DNA from: Agapanthus africanus
Taxonomy: Eukaryota; Streptophyta; Magnoliopsida; Asparagales; Amaryllidaceae
Assembly (NCBI GenBank): GCA_030015575.1
Contig: CM057339.1
Location: 773,838,809 to 773,902,808, forward strand
Reading direction: 5' to 3'
Length of the DNA: 64,000 nucleotides
Numbering within the stretch: the stretch's first letter is position 1; every line of letters starts with the position of its first letter. A program made the position numbers and the translations under genes. This document shows, in pieces, positions 23,074 through 34,717 of the stretch. Below the pieces are notes generated by a model. The model saw nothing but the letters and a program-made list of their open reading frames with translations, did not search any database and had not been told where the DNA came from.

Positions 23074-24082
23074 CTTTGTAATTTGCCGCAGGCGGTAGGA
23101 TTTTCTCCGACATCATCTTTTTGTGGAAGGTCGAAGTTGAAGGAGCCGTTGTAATAGGCACCTGTGTAGAAGAAGTCCCTCGCTGTATGACGGAAGGATG
23201 GTCTTTCTCTTGCCGAGCCTTCGATTTCTTTGGTCGACGAGAGTAGTCTTCATCAATCATGGAGTCCTGGACTTTTTGTCAAACCCTGTGAATTTGGGAG
23301 GAGAGCCGTTGATGGGGGCGCTCCGGCTTTGCCTGCAATATGGCATCTGCAGGCGGGGGAGATTTCTTTAGCACCGCCGTTAGAGAGTTCTTGTGCACCC
23401 TCCTGAGCGGATCAAAGTTGTTCCCAGTTGGAACAGCAGCGTCAACTTTCACCATTGGAGCTGGTGGGGTAAGTCTAAAGGGAGAGTTTCCCCCAGCTTT
23501 TCTCACTCGACACCAGTGGCGACGTCGAGCGTGTCTTGCAAAAGGGACTGCCTCAGTTTTGGAAGCGGCTTCTTCATGCTCCCGGCTTTGGTGAGGGGCC
23601 GCTGTTGGCATCAACCTGTTGAAGACTTACATCCTTGGCAGGTTTTGAGGAGGAACGGACAATCTTTCAAAGATCGATCTTCTGATGGGGGAATCGCTTT
23701 TGACGGCTACACCCGTAGCAGGAGTTGGGAGGGCTATCCATTTTGGGGCAGCCCCTTCATGTATCACGAGCCTCTTTGCGGGCCCATTTGGGTTCTTGCC
23801 CATCCTGTTGAAGACTGGGACGGCAGCTTTGGACGGCCTGTTGAGCGGAGCCGTTTTGGTTGCCAGTCGATCGAAGACCGACCTCCTGGGAGCTTCCTCT
23901 TGCGGCGCTGAGGCATCGAAACTCACTGGTGGGATCATGGTCCTGAAGAACAACCCAGTAATGGCTTGTGTAACTTGCCCCACTGGCATTGAAAAGATTG
24001 AGGCCGCGTTGGGCCCGTAGATCACTCCTCCAATTGGGGTGGAGCGAGTGTTGCTGTTGCAAGAAGTGTAGTTGGAAGCCAT
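23074..24082 (-). mobile_element. Element A gag, N-terminal part
   Basis: It begins at the ATG at 24082-24080 (MASNYTSC), 149 bp after the 5' LTR end. The sequence is rich in proline, serine and arginine, with three spaced copies of '(R)RSVFDRLA/IFERLS'-type boxes (around 23870, 23680 and the 23400s). I recognise no enzymatic motif; position and context make it gag. Interrupted downstream by element B. Fossil part. Confidence 0.65.
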
Positions 24083-24230
24083 CGATCTTTCTCTGCACAG
24101 GAGCAAGACACCAAATCTTAGTACCTCAGATCCAAGGGTAACCATAGCGAACCAGGATTTTTTTCGCGAAACACGATACACGAAATGTGGGGTGGAAAGA
24201 GGAAAAGATCCCATAGGGTGTGCCAGAATC
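24083..24230 (-). other. Element A leader and primer-site region
   Basis: Directly after the LTR (minus strand) the sequence reads 'gattctggcacaccc', where a primer binding site is expected. I could not match it to a specific tRNA with confidence. Confidence 0.4.
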
Positions 24231-24714
24231 TGTTCAACGCCAGAAGACAGACCGAGACGTTGGGACGTCTGGCCTGAATTCTGGGGGCGGATGCTATTTG
24301 GATTTATCTGTCCACTTCTCCGAAAATAGCAAGTTGATTTATGGCACCGTATATCGGAGGTTTGGATGGATGCGACCGTTGTAGCAAACTTTATCAGATT
24401 CCCTTTCATTTTATAAGGGGTTTTTATTGTGGGGACGCCCTTCCATGCAGGCGCAAGCCCCTGCAGTTAATTACGTTACTGCATCATGATACTACTTTCT
24501 CCTGCTCCGGAAGTTCACTTCATGTCGTGTGTGTTTTTGTTTGTTTTAGTTGCTCGTGGATTGTATACGGAGACTAATTTAAGTCGTCGCCCGTAGAGCG
24601 CGGATTAGTCCAAATTCGTATATTTTAGATTTGGGCTTGGGTTGATTTAAGGATCGTTAATCTGGTTTGAAATTAAGATCGACTTAAAACATATGAGCAT
24701 TTTGGCTCAATTAT

Positions 24715-25080
24715 TTTAGTTTAAAGATCTCACGGTCTATTATCGCCATGTTTGAGGCGAAATTTTAGTTTAAGGACATTTCGGTCCATTATCACCGTAT
24801 TTGGGGACGAATGTTAGTTTAAGGACATTTCGGTCCAACATTTCCATTTTGAGGACGAATGTTAGTTTAATGACATTTCGGTCCATTATCGCCATATTTG
24901 GGGCTAATGTCAGTTTAAGGACGGTCCATTATCGCCGTATTTGGGGGCGAATGTCAGTTTAACGACGTTTCGGTCCATTATAGTCGTATTTGGGACGAAT
25001 GTTAGCTTAAGAACATTTCGGTCCATTATCACCTTATTTGGGGCGAATGTTAGTTTAACGACGTTTCGGTCCAATGTCTA
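24715..25080. repeat. Tandem array in the A 5' LTR (about 45-50-bp unit)
   Basis: About eight units of 'agtttaaggacatttcggtcc' plus 'attatcgccatatttggggcg' are present. It is the counterpart of 18568-18700 in A2 and of 3880-4465. Confidence 0.8.
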
Positions 25081-25499
25081 TCTTATGCACACGTGTATTT
25101 ATTACGTGGAGGAGTGAACGACAGTGCCATGGAAAGCGTCCAATTTGGGATGCGATCTGATTTGAGATGTGCACGTCAATTTGGAAGTGCATAGGAGTTG
25201 TTGGTTGTCGGGACCCGCCACCTCTCTGAAGATGTTGAGCAATTACAACGACATATATCAAAAGTATGGAAAGATGTACCCTTAAACCAAAACCCGCATT
25301 TGAGGGAAAGGGGGTGATGGACCTAAGAATCGTTAATCATATTTGAGACTAAAATTATTTTAGGATATATGGAATGAATATCATTTCGGATATCATCAAT
25401 GAGGGATCATTAGTCATGTTTGAGACTAAGATCAGTTTAACAATGTTTTTAAGGATCATTTTTACTTAAGATCCATCAAAAGAGCATTTGGGGTCAGCT

Positions 25500-27240
25500 G
25501 CAAGAAAGTTCATAGACTTAACCAATTTGGGCATAGTCTGCCTACTCTTTTTCTTTTTTCATTCAAAAGTGCTAAGCACTTATTTGGGCTCTATTTGTTC
25601 AGTCCCTTTCCTTTTTATGCAAAAATGCTAAGCACTTATTTGACGCTCTGACACTCACATGGGTGTCATGTGAAGCATTAAATTATGGGCGCCGCCCAAT
25701 GAACGCTGAGCACTCAGCCATTTTGGCTGTATATAGAGTGCTAAGCACTTTTCTCTCTTCTCTTTCTTCTCTTGTTTTCTTTGGTGGCGCCCACGTGAGG
25801 AACACGTGAGGCGCTGGGCACTGTCCAATCAGTACTAAGCACTCAGCCGTTTTGGCTTCTTATGAAGTGCTAAGCACTCTTTATATGGCGTCCACGTGTG
25901 TTTCACGTGAGGCGCTAGGCGCTGTTGAAGAGGGGCGCCCACGTGGAAAACACGTGAAGCGCTAGTTTCTTTTATATGGAGATTTAATCTTTATTGATAT
26001 TTTTAGAGAACTTAAATCTCTGTTAATGGTATTTTGACCATTAACGATCACCAAGATCATTATTTTGAGGATCTGGGATCATGTTTTTAAGAACTAAGTT
26101 CTTAATTTGAAGGACCTAAGTTCCTAGAGTGTTATAGACTCCATATTTTTTCTTTTTAAATTTATTCTTCCCTGAATTTTTTATCCTTAAGAACAAGATC
26201 TTTCCGATGAGGATTAAATTCTCAACTTGTGGGGGACTTGTATTGTGGATCTCAGATCCAGAGAAAGAACTAAGTTCTCGAGAAGGGTTAAACACATATG
26301 TGGATAAAAAAGAGATATTTTGATCTCTGTATTTTTTTTAACTAGGGTTTTGAGGAGGAAGGTCTTCTTCTTTTACTGAGAATTGAATTCTTTGTTGTTT
26401 TAAGAGCTTTCTATATTTTTTCAGAAGCTTATGGGGTTACCTCTATATGAGACTTGAAGTCTCGAGTTTTTTATATAGTAGAGGCAAATTGTTAATTAGT
26501 TTTGAGAAAATCTCACATTTAGAGATTCCAATTAATTTAATTGGTCTCAAAATTAAGTTGGGGAATTTTAAACACCATTGGATTTTTGATCCAAGAACTT
26601 CTGTTTTTTACAGAATATGATTTTTGTTTTTAACGAGATTGGGAAAATATTTTCCCCTACATAGAATTTATTCTGTAAGATGATGATTTTTTAATCACTA
26701 TTGGATTTTTAATCCAAGAGTTCTCTATTTTACAGAGAGCGGTCTTTTTGTTTAGAAAGATTGAGGGAATATATTCCCAAATTAGAATTTTAAATATTAT
26801 TGGATTATTGATCCAATCGAAATATCTTTCTTATTTAGAAAGATTTGGAGATATTTTCTCCTAATAGAATTTGATTCATTATTTTTGATAATTTATCATC
26901 TCCGTTGGATTTTTGATCCAACGGCTCCGTTTAATAGAGAGTATTGTAGAATTTAATTCTACTTAGATGCCGGCGTTCACGTGTTGTGCACGTGGGCACC
27001 GCGCCACTTAAGAATTTAATTCTTATAATGGATATTTATGTGCTTTACACATTGGCATCCGTGTCAGGAGCACGTGCGGCTCCATCTAAGAGTTTAACTC
27101 TTATGTAATGAACTCTTCTATGCTTTGCACATTAGCGTCCGCGTGAGGTGCACATGAGGCGCCACCATAGAATTTAATCCTATAAAATTGGCTATGGCGC
27201 CGGTGCCTTTATGGAAAGCACGTGAGGCGCTGCCTTATTG
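25500..27240. repeat. Palindrome mosaic in the A 5' LTR
   Basis: At least twenty-five perfect or near-perfect palindromes are packed head to tail. Examples are AAGTGCTAAGCACTT (several, 25565-25880), GCGCC-CACGTG...CACGTG-GGCGC (25785-25955, three copies), AAGAACTAAGTTCTT (about 26087), GGATCTCAGATCC (about 26235), GAGACTTGAAGTCTC (about 26447), GGGAAAATATTTTCCC (about 26640) and GGGAATATATTCCC (about 26763). Arms differ but pair within each unit. Confidence 0.85.
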
Positions 27241-27290
27241 AATTCAACAGAGCTTTGCTCTTTTATTAGGTTAAATATATTGGAGAAACA

Positions 27291-27454
27291 ACAGGCTACG
27301 TCACAGTAAGGTAGAGGTTTTTCTAGTGTGCTAAAAGTTATTTCTTGTTTTTATTGAATAAAGATAACTTATAACTCCTATACAGGATGAAATACCATTT
27401 TCTATATATTTAAACAAATAATTCTGTACAGAGATTTCAGAGTCGTTACAAACC
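27291..27454. other. Unassigned 164 bp between A LTR and Copia D1
   Basis: AT-rich sequence with no match I can see to the neighbouring elements. The first bases after the LTR (ACAGG) would be A's right target duplication, but no partner is visible at the left. Confidence 0.3.
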
Positions 27455-27752
27455 CTTATAAAAAACCTCTCCTTTATCTTCTTCTATCATGGTTTTTACG
27501 GCCGCCTCCTTTTAATTGTGGAGAAATATTCGCAACTCTCTTGTTAAAACCCTAGGCTATTTGGCTTTATATTTATAGGCTACATCAATTTAGAGATAAG
27601 ACTTAGATTTAAACTAGGATTACGAACAGATAAGCTTAAGATTTAAATTAATCCTTAATTTAAATTTTAGTCTTTGACTACTACTCGATCTAGGCTTCAA
27701 AACTTGGATAATTTAAATCAATATTAATAATCTCTATCTTGATTTAAATTCG
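27455..27752 (-). repeat. Partial LTR of Copia D1
   Basis: It aligns with 37010-37283 and 48390-48674, sharing 'cggccgcctcctttttattgtgg' and 'gctacatcaatttagagataag'. The outer half of the LTR is missing. Confidence 0.7.
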
Positions 27753-27881
27753 CAACAATCTCGATACTTTCTTGAAAAACTTGGACTCCTAGATTTCATC
27801 TCGTCGTCATGACTTCATCAATCAACTAGGAAGATCAAGTCTAAGAACCGCTTGAACTCGATATTCTGAATCATCGCTGTA

Positions 27882-30800
27882 TGTCACGCCCCGCTTCCCA
27901 AAATACGGAAAACGAGGGATGATTAGGCCAGCCATGCTCCTACGGTCAAGGAATAATCCCGCCGTAGTCACACTTCGGCTTCTAGCATTACATGGTAATC
28001 AGTAAACAAAGCACAGAAGTAAAGGAAATACATCACTAAATTATTGCATCAAATTTCATTGTTCACAATTTACAATAAAACAAGAAAAGAATTACTAACC
28101 AAGTTCGAATATAAGGTCTCTTTAGGAAAAGCAGAAAAATGAAGGAGGTGCTCCCGACTAAATCTCCGCGAGCTTGAAGGGTAAGTCCGATTCCTGTGCT
28201 GGTTCTTCCTCGAGGTCTGAGCATGCATACTCAGGTCGCCAGAGCGACGTAATAGCAATATTATAATAGTGACATGAAACAGACAAATAAGGTAATAACA
28301 GTGGAAGTAAAATGCAGGTAATCACTATGTCACTAATTGATGCAAAGTATGATCTGTGTCCCTATCAGTCTCTAAGTCATGTTTGAAATCGAATTGTGGA
28401 AAGGAGGATCATGTTTAACGAGGGTCTCGTACATACCCGAGACTACGGGACGCTATCACCCGGGATATAACCCTGTCAGCCGGACCGCTAGGCCCAACCT
28501 AATATATATAAGAGTCGATGTTCGAATGATCAACCTCTAAATCACTGTCCTCGCTAAATACAATGCTCTTTCCACTTCGATTCCCCTTTTCCCCCAGGTT
28601 TACACTATTAATGATTATGGTCTAGTCGTGTACAAGTATGCACCAATAACACGGTTTTGTCACTGTTCACTGTATTATTCACTGTCACGAATCATTCACT
28701 TTCCATTGGCGTACTTGACACTCCTAAACCAATACCATTCATGCACGATAATGTATTGTACACTGAATATTAACGCGCACTATCACTAGGTGTATGTCAA
28801 TAGGGTAAGATATGTGCATGTATGTAGTTAACATGTCATATGTAATACAAACCATTATGCACCTTATGAATTAGCATTAAATCGCATGTTCAAAATTCAG
28901 TGAAACGATACAAAGACGGTAACAAGTAAACTCGGTCAGAAGTTCAGAAAAATTTATTTCAGTGCAATCAAATTTCGGGTTTGCAAGTTACAGCCGTTTC
29001 ATTTTAAATGCTCGCTGCATGAAATTCAGTTTCTGAACTGAACGTCCGTTTCGCGACACAATTTTCACCCTGTTGGCATCAGAATTTTGCGACTCTATAG
29101 TTGAATGAAATTTAGGTTTTTCAATAGGATTTCGAACGCACCAGACAGATTTTCAATCGCGCCTTTACGTCAGAAGTTATGCACTGTTCAACGATAGGGT
29201 ATTGGTTCTGTTTCTGTTGGGACTGCTATATGTCCTGTTCTTTTAAATTGCAGTTTAAATGGAAAACGACGGTAAAAAGGGGTGAAATCACTTTCATTAT
29301 TTAGCTAACTGTTTCATCTTCACTAAAGTATAGGGTTCCGCAATATACAAGTTCAAACAGCAGAGGGGTAAGTATTACGAGATAGAAATCAACAGCCAGA
29401 GCTGCTCTGGACTGCAGTCCAGAGCCGCTCTCCGAGCCGGTTTCTGTCATATTTTCAGTATAGAAACAGTTTAAAACTTCAATGGGGTTCCAAGTCGTCG
29501 AGTCGGCTTCGATTTGAGCCCTTTAACGCATCATTTCAATTTGTAAACAATTAATTATGATTTTTACAAGTTTCAGACGCGGGAAATTTTCAGTTTTATC
29601 AGGTGTAATTGGGGATGATCATTCAAGTCAATAACGATTATATTTTTCAGTAAAATTTTAACAAAATGTTCATTATCACATGGGCCAGATTATCTGATCA
29701 ATTTCCGTCAGTTTAATGGAAGGTTTTCGTTCGGGTTTTGCATCAAACACTTATATCATATAAATTTTCACGAATTATAAATACAGAATTCATAAGATTT
29801 TGCATTCGTAACAGTACAACTTAGCATGTAGCAAGTAGGGTACTTGCCTGGAGACGTGTTGACGACGCACGGCAGCGGCAACGGCACGAACGTGTGACGA
29901 ATGGCACAGTTTGGATTCACGACCTCAGCTCGAGTTTGGATTCGTCTTCGGAGTTGCCCGGGGGATGGTTCGTGATCACTGGAGACGGAGCGGGGTGCTG
30001 TGGATCTCCTGGGAGTGTGCTAAGGTCGGCGGTGGTCGATGGAGGTAGCTCCGACGATAGGTGCAGCGGTGGTGAGTTGCAGTGAGGGGGTGTGCAGGGG
30101 GAGGCTCGGTGGCGAGGAGGGGCTCTGGGTAGTGGGTGAAGAGGGGCGAAGGTGGTGCGGCGAGTTGGTTGGTGGTGGAGGAAGTTGCAGAGGAGGGAGA
30201 GGGATGACCGGAAGCTCTTGGTGATGATGGTGGCAGCCTAAAGGTGTTAAAATCGATGGAGAAGGAGAGGGAGCTCGGTCGGTTGATGGGTTACGGGAGA
30301 GAGATGTGAGGGAGGAAGGACGAGGTGATTGTCGTGGTCGTCGGCGGCGGCGGGGTGTAAGGATGAAGCTGGGAGTTTTTTCTTTGGAGAGAGGAGAGGA
30401 GGAGGGAGTAAGTGGAGAGAGTTAGAGGGATGATGAGAGGCTTGAGGAGGGTGCGCGGGCGCGCGCGATCGTGGGTCGGGGTCGTGGATTCGTGGTCGCG
30501 AGGATGGGGCGTCGGCGAGGCGACGTGGGTACGTAAGGAACGGGAAATAAACGAGCGGGAAAGAAATGGAACGAAGTGGGGAAGAGGGAAGCTAACGGGT
30601 CGGGTCGGGTCGGGTTTGCTTGGGCACGGGTTAGGGGGTTGGGCCGGAGGTGTTTAAGTTTAATTAACTTGTTTTTATTTTTCTTTGGGCTGGCTGATGA
30701 GGTATTGGGCTTGGTTTAAATGGGGGATTTAATTACTTGGGTTTTATTTTCATTAAAATTTTGTTTGGGCCGGGGTTTATATGTATTTAGTTTTAGTTTT

Positions 30801-30943
30801 GGGTTGGGGTTTTAAGGGTTTAGAAAAAATCAATTATTAAAAACCTAGCAACCAATTTCCTACAAAATTATGAGGAAAAAGGAAAACATTCGGGGGATTA
30901 GGAAAATAGAAAAAAAAATTATTGATGGAAACGGGGATTTACA
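27882..30943 (-). repeat. Element C 3' LTR
   Basis: 3062 bp; on the minus strand TGTAAATCCCC...GCGTGACA. The stretch 29870-30650 is strikingly GC-rich and CpG-rich, unlike the AT-rich rest. On the minus strand it reads as a pyrimidine-rich, transcribed-leader-like sequence. Confidence 0.82.
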
Positions 30944-30985
30944 TCATACTCCCCTTACAAAAATTTCGTCCTCGAAATTTAAAAG
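30944..30985 (-). other. Element C polypurine tract and pre-LTR stretch
   Basis: On the minus strand 'ttcgaggacgaaatttttg' is followed by 'taaggggagtatga' and then the LTR, the usual Tekay arrangement. Confidence 0.75.
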
Positions 30986-31029
30986 AGACAACGAAACAAT
31001 AGTACTAAACAAAGAGATGTGGAAAACGT

Positions 31030-31918
31030 GCACGGATATCTTCCTCCCGCTCCCAGGTAGATTATCCTGGGGAACGACCTCCCCAAGACACTCGGACTAA
31101 CGGAATGACCTTATTCTTCAGCACTTTCTCCCTGCGGTCGAGGATGGTGGTGGGCTGCTCCTCATAAGATAGATCGGTACCCAAAGCTAACTCTAAATAG
31201 TCCAAAACATGGCTCTCATCCCGAACATAACGCCGCAACTGAGACACGATGAAGGTATTGTACACACCAGCTAGTGATGGAGGCATGGCAAGTCGATAGG
31301 CCACCTCTCCTACTCGCTCTAGCACCTCAAAAGGTCCGATGAAACGGGGACTGAGCTTTCCCCGACCTCCAAACCTGATAACTCCGCGGGTAGGGGAAAT
31401 CTTCAGGAATACGTGATCTTCGACTTCAAATTCTAGCGCTCTCCTGCTGGTATCCGCCCAACTCTTCTGTCGATCCTGAGCCGTCTTAATGCGCTGTCTG
31501 ATCATTTGGACCTTGTCGACTGTCTGAACAATGCGCTCGGGACCCAGTAATCTTCGTTCTCCCACATCATCCCAACAAACCAGGGATCGACACTTACGCC
31601 CGTAAAGTGCTTTGAAGGGATTCATCTGGATGCTAGCCTGGTAACTATTGTTATAAGAAAACTCGACTAGATGCAGATGATCTTCCCAAGAATCCTGAAA
31701 ATCTAAAGCGTCTGAATCGTACGCTCAGATTGTCTGTCCGTCTGCGGGTGATAAGCTGTGCTGAACTTGAGGCGGGTGCCCAAACTCTCCTGTAAGCTCC
31801 TCCAGAAGTGCGAAACAAATCTGGTGTCTCGATCTGACACAATGCTGACCGGAACTCCGTGAAGTCGTACTATCTCCTGCATGTATCTCTCTGCCAGTGA
31901 CTCTGTCGACTGTCCCAC
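31030..31918 (-). mobile_element. Element C integrase core, C-terminal domain and chromodomain region
   Basis: Parts in minus order are '[20 protein letters not shown]' with 'SDRDTRF' (about 31900-31800), 'NPFKALYGRKCRS' (31625) and 'KLSPRFIGPFEVLERVGEVA' (about 31360). Then come 'LSYEEQPTTILDRREKVLKN' and 'IPLVRVSW' (about 31150-31070), the chromodomain-type tail of Tekay integrases, known in the family to steer insertion to heterochromatin. Fossil part. Confidence 0.82.
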
Positions 31919-32041
31919 TCAGAAAGGTAAGAAGTGTGCAGCTTTCGTGAGGCGGTCAACGATAACCCAAATGGCGTTGTTGCCCCTAGGGCTCCGTGGT
32001 AAGGCCGTCACGAAATCCATAGTAATGTGCTCCCACTTCCA

Positions 32042-34615
32042 TTATGGTATCGGAAGCGGTTGTAACAGTCCTGCTGTCCTCTGATGTTCCGCCTTCACCT
32101 GCTGGCATACCAAGCACCTGGATATGAACCGCAAAATTTCTCGCTTCATCCCGTTCCACCAAAAATGCTGCTTTAGATCTCGATACATCTTCGTACCTCC
32201 CGGATGTACAGAATAAGATGAACTATGCGCCTCAGCCATTACTTCTTTTCGAACATTCCCCTTGGGTACGCAGAGTCTGCTACCGAATCTCAGAGAACCA
32301 TCTTCATGTATGATTAAGTCCGTTCTCAGCCCGGCTTCTACTTGCTCTCTGAACTTTTGCAATCGAGGATCATCCGCTTGTGCAGCCTTGATGCGATCCA
32401 TAAGGGAAGACTGTACTTGTAGTTGCCAAAATTGACTGATTGCGCTCGGTGTGACGACCTCAAGCTCGAGTCTCTGAAAATCCTTAATGATTCTCCTCTG
32501 ACTAGTCAACATCATGACCGCTGGCTTGCGACTGAGAGCATCTGGTACAACATTTACTTTTCCCGGATGATACTGAAGGTCCAAGTCGTAATCCGCCATC
32601 AGTTCTAGCCATCGGCGCTGCCTCATATTTAGTTCTTTCTGAGTGAAGACGTACTTCAGACTTTTATGATCCGTGTGCACCTCCACCTTCTCGCCCAACA
32701 GATTGTGCCTCCAAATCTTCAACGCAAAAACCACTGCAGCTAACTCCAAGTCATGCATAGGATAGTTCCTCTCCTGATTTCTCAGCTGTCGAGAGGCGTA
32801 AGCAACCACCCGACCGTGCTGCATCAGAACACAGCCTAAGCCCTTCCCTGAGGCATCACTATGTATCACCAAATCACCGGAATCATCTGGTACTGTAAGA
32901 ATGGGAGCCGTGGTTAACTTCTGTTTTAGTGTGTCAAATGCCTGAGTACACTCCTCTGTCCACGCAAACGGTGCATCCTTCCGTGTCAACCTCGTCAACG
33001 GTTCAGCGATCCTTGAAAAGACTTGGACGAATCGCCGATAATATCCTGCCAGTCCCAGAAAGCTTCTGATCTCGGCCACTGACTTCGGTGCTGGCCAATC
33101 TCTGACAGATTCTATCTTTGCCGGGTCTACTGAGATGCCTTCGCCCGAAACAATATGTCCCAAGAACTGAACCTTATCGAGCCAGAACTCACACTTGCTC
33201 AATTTCGCGTACAGCTTCTCTTCCCGAAGAATTTGTAGAACCGTGCGCAAATGCTCGATGTGCTCCTCCTGGGTCTTCGAGTAGACTAGTATTTCGTCGA
33301 TAAATACAACGAAAAACGTGTCCAAGTACTTTGCAAACACCCTGTTCATCAAATCCATGAATATTGCTGGAGCATTGGTAACACCGAACGGCATCACGAG
33401 GAACTCATAATGTCCGTATCGGGTCCTGAAAGCCGTCTTGCATACATCCTCGGCTGCTACTCTGATTTGATGATATCCAGAACGAAGATCCAACTTCGAA
33501 AATACCTTGGCCCCACTTAATTGATCGAATAAGTCGTTGATGCGCGGAATTGGGTACTTGTTCTTTATTGTGACTTTGTTCAGCTCTCGATAGTCTATAC
33601 ACATCCGCAGCGATCCATCCTTCTTCTTCACGGACAGAACTGGTGCACCCCACGGTGAAATGCTTGGCCGGATAAATCCCTTCTCCAGGAGTTCTTCAAT
33701 TTGCTTCTTCAATTCTGCTAACTCAACCGGTGCCATTCTGTACGGAGCTCTGGAAACTGGTGCTGTACCTGGAGTCAAATCGATCGAGAATTCCAAGACA
33801 CGTGGAGGTGGTAGATCTGGTAAATCTTCAGGAAACACGTCCAGAAAATCCCGAACAATCTCTGGGGATGGGCTCTCATCAATCTCCATAGCTGACAACT
33901 CCTTTGGCTTGGCTCTATACTTGGCTGGCTCCAAAGATTCGCTTCCGCCTTCGAAAATAAACTCTGGGTGATTGGGAATGCGGAAGATCACATTCCTTGC
34001 TCGGCAATCAATAACTGCATGGAAGGTACTCATCCAGTCCATCCCGAGAATTGCGTCATAGCCGCCTGTCCCGATCAAAAAGAAATTTGCATAGAATTCC
34101 CTGCTGCACACTACAACCGGACATGATCTACATTCTCGACTAGATACTATAACACCATTACCCGTATGTATTTCCCAATCCTTAGTTAATGGTTCATGTG
34201 GTATGGAGTGTGTATCAACGAAATGCGCAGATATGAAACAATGCGATGCTCCAGAATCAAATAGTACTCTAGCTGGCATGGAATGTACGAGTAGAATACC
34301 TGTGACAACTTCGCCTGAAGCCTCTGCCTGCTCGGCGGTCAAGGTGAAAGCCCGTCCCTGACCGCGGCCTGTGTAGGGTTGCCTCTGCTCCTGTGATCTC
34401 TGCGGCTGCGGTACAGACCCTTCCTGTAACTCTATCCGCTCGGGGCAACCGCTAACTCTGTGCTGGCTGGATCCGTAAATCAAACATTGCCCCTTGGCGC
34501 GGCGACAATCCTTCTGGATGTGCCCATCTCTGTTGCAGTAGCCACAAACTATGTTCTTGTTCTGAGGGCGATGCTGGGGCATGAATGGACGCTTCATCTG
34601 TGTCGTTCCTGGCAT
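32042..34615 (-). mobile_element. Element C gag-pol polyprotein segment (857 codons open)
   Basis: From the N-terminus: zinc knuckle '[19 protein letters not shown]' (residues 24-42) with a second knuckle-like unit; retropepsin '[13 protein letters not shown]' (about 120); reverse transcriptase from '[20 protein letters not shown]' (about 275), with '[20 protein letters not shown]' and '[20 protein letters not shown]'; RNase H from '[20 protein letters not shown]' (about 580) to '[20 protein letters not shown]' and '[10 protein letters not shown]'. The segment ends in the integrase zinc-binding part '[20 protein letters not shown]'. It is a long well-preserved stretch of an otherwise broken element. 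Upstream gag is truncated. Confidence 0.9.
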
Positions 34616-34684
34616 GTGAACAACTGGAGGCTTCCTGAATTTGTTGATCGGTTTCTCCTGAATTCGCGCCGCGTTGAGTACCTA

Positions 34685-34717
34685 TGCCACACGGAACAAA
34701 GTGCCACACGGAACAAA
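34685..34717. repeat. 16-bp direct repeat at the truncated 5' end of element C
   Basis: 'tgccacacggaacaaa' occurs at 34685 and again at 34702, exactly where Gypsy sequence gives way to Copia D1. It looks like filler DNA or slippage at a deletion junction. Confidence 0.65.

Larger units (their letters stand above)
1..27290 (-). mobile_element. Element A: old Tat-lineage Ty3/Gypsy retrotransposon, heavily nested and broken
   Basis: Read on the minus strand, the parts appear in the order LTR (24231-27290), gag (24082 down to about 8420), protease (8067-6796), an RNase H junction (6543-6334), a second RNase H (6209-5775), integrase (5738-4568) and a repeat-rich 3' region. A second, archaeal-type RNase H after the first one is the known hallmark of the plant Tat clade (Ogre/Retand/TatIV-VI). 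The body is interrupted by element B, with a 5-bp target duplication, and by a solo Copia LTR. It is a fossil with many breaks and a missing reverse transcriptase region. The left end is not resolved: a clean 3' LTR is not seen before the window edge. Confidence 0.8.
24231..27290 (-). repeat. Element A 5' LTR
   Basis: 3060 bp; on the minus strand it starts TGTTTCTCC and ends GTTGAACA, matching the TGTTTC...GAACA ends of A2. The U3 side (27290-25480) is a palindrome mosaic. A 'tagtttaaggacatttcggtcc' array follows (25080-24715), then the conserved LTR end with 'gtgccataaatcaacttg' in reverse complement. A TATA-like TATATA lies near 25730 on the minus strand. Confidence 0.85.
27882..34712 (-). 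mobile_element. Element C: 5'-truncated Tekay (Del) chromovirus
   Basis: The minus strand holds gag zinc knuckles, protease, reverse transcriptase, RNase H, integrase and a chromodomain-like tail, followed by a 3.06-kb 3' LTR. Gag 5' sequence and the 5' LTR are gone: the element stops at about 34700 in a duplicated 16-bp phrase beside Copia D1 RNase H. LTR ends resemble those of element B ('gggaagcgggg...TGACA'), so the two are related lineages. It is broken, with few interruptions in the long polyprotein part and more in the integrase part. Confidence 0.88.

Noticed and set aside
23340-24020. Plus-strand open frames opposite element A gag
   Set aside because: Mirror frames of the minus-strand gag; no independent support.
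30412-30657. Plus-strand open frame in the C LTR
   Set aside because: Purine-rich low-complexity sequence antisense to the element; no motif.
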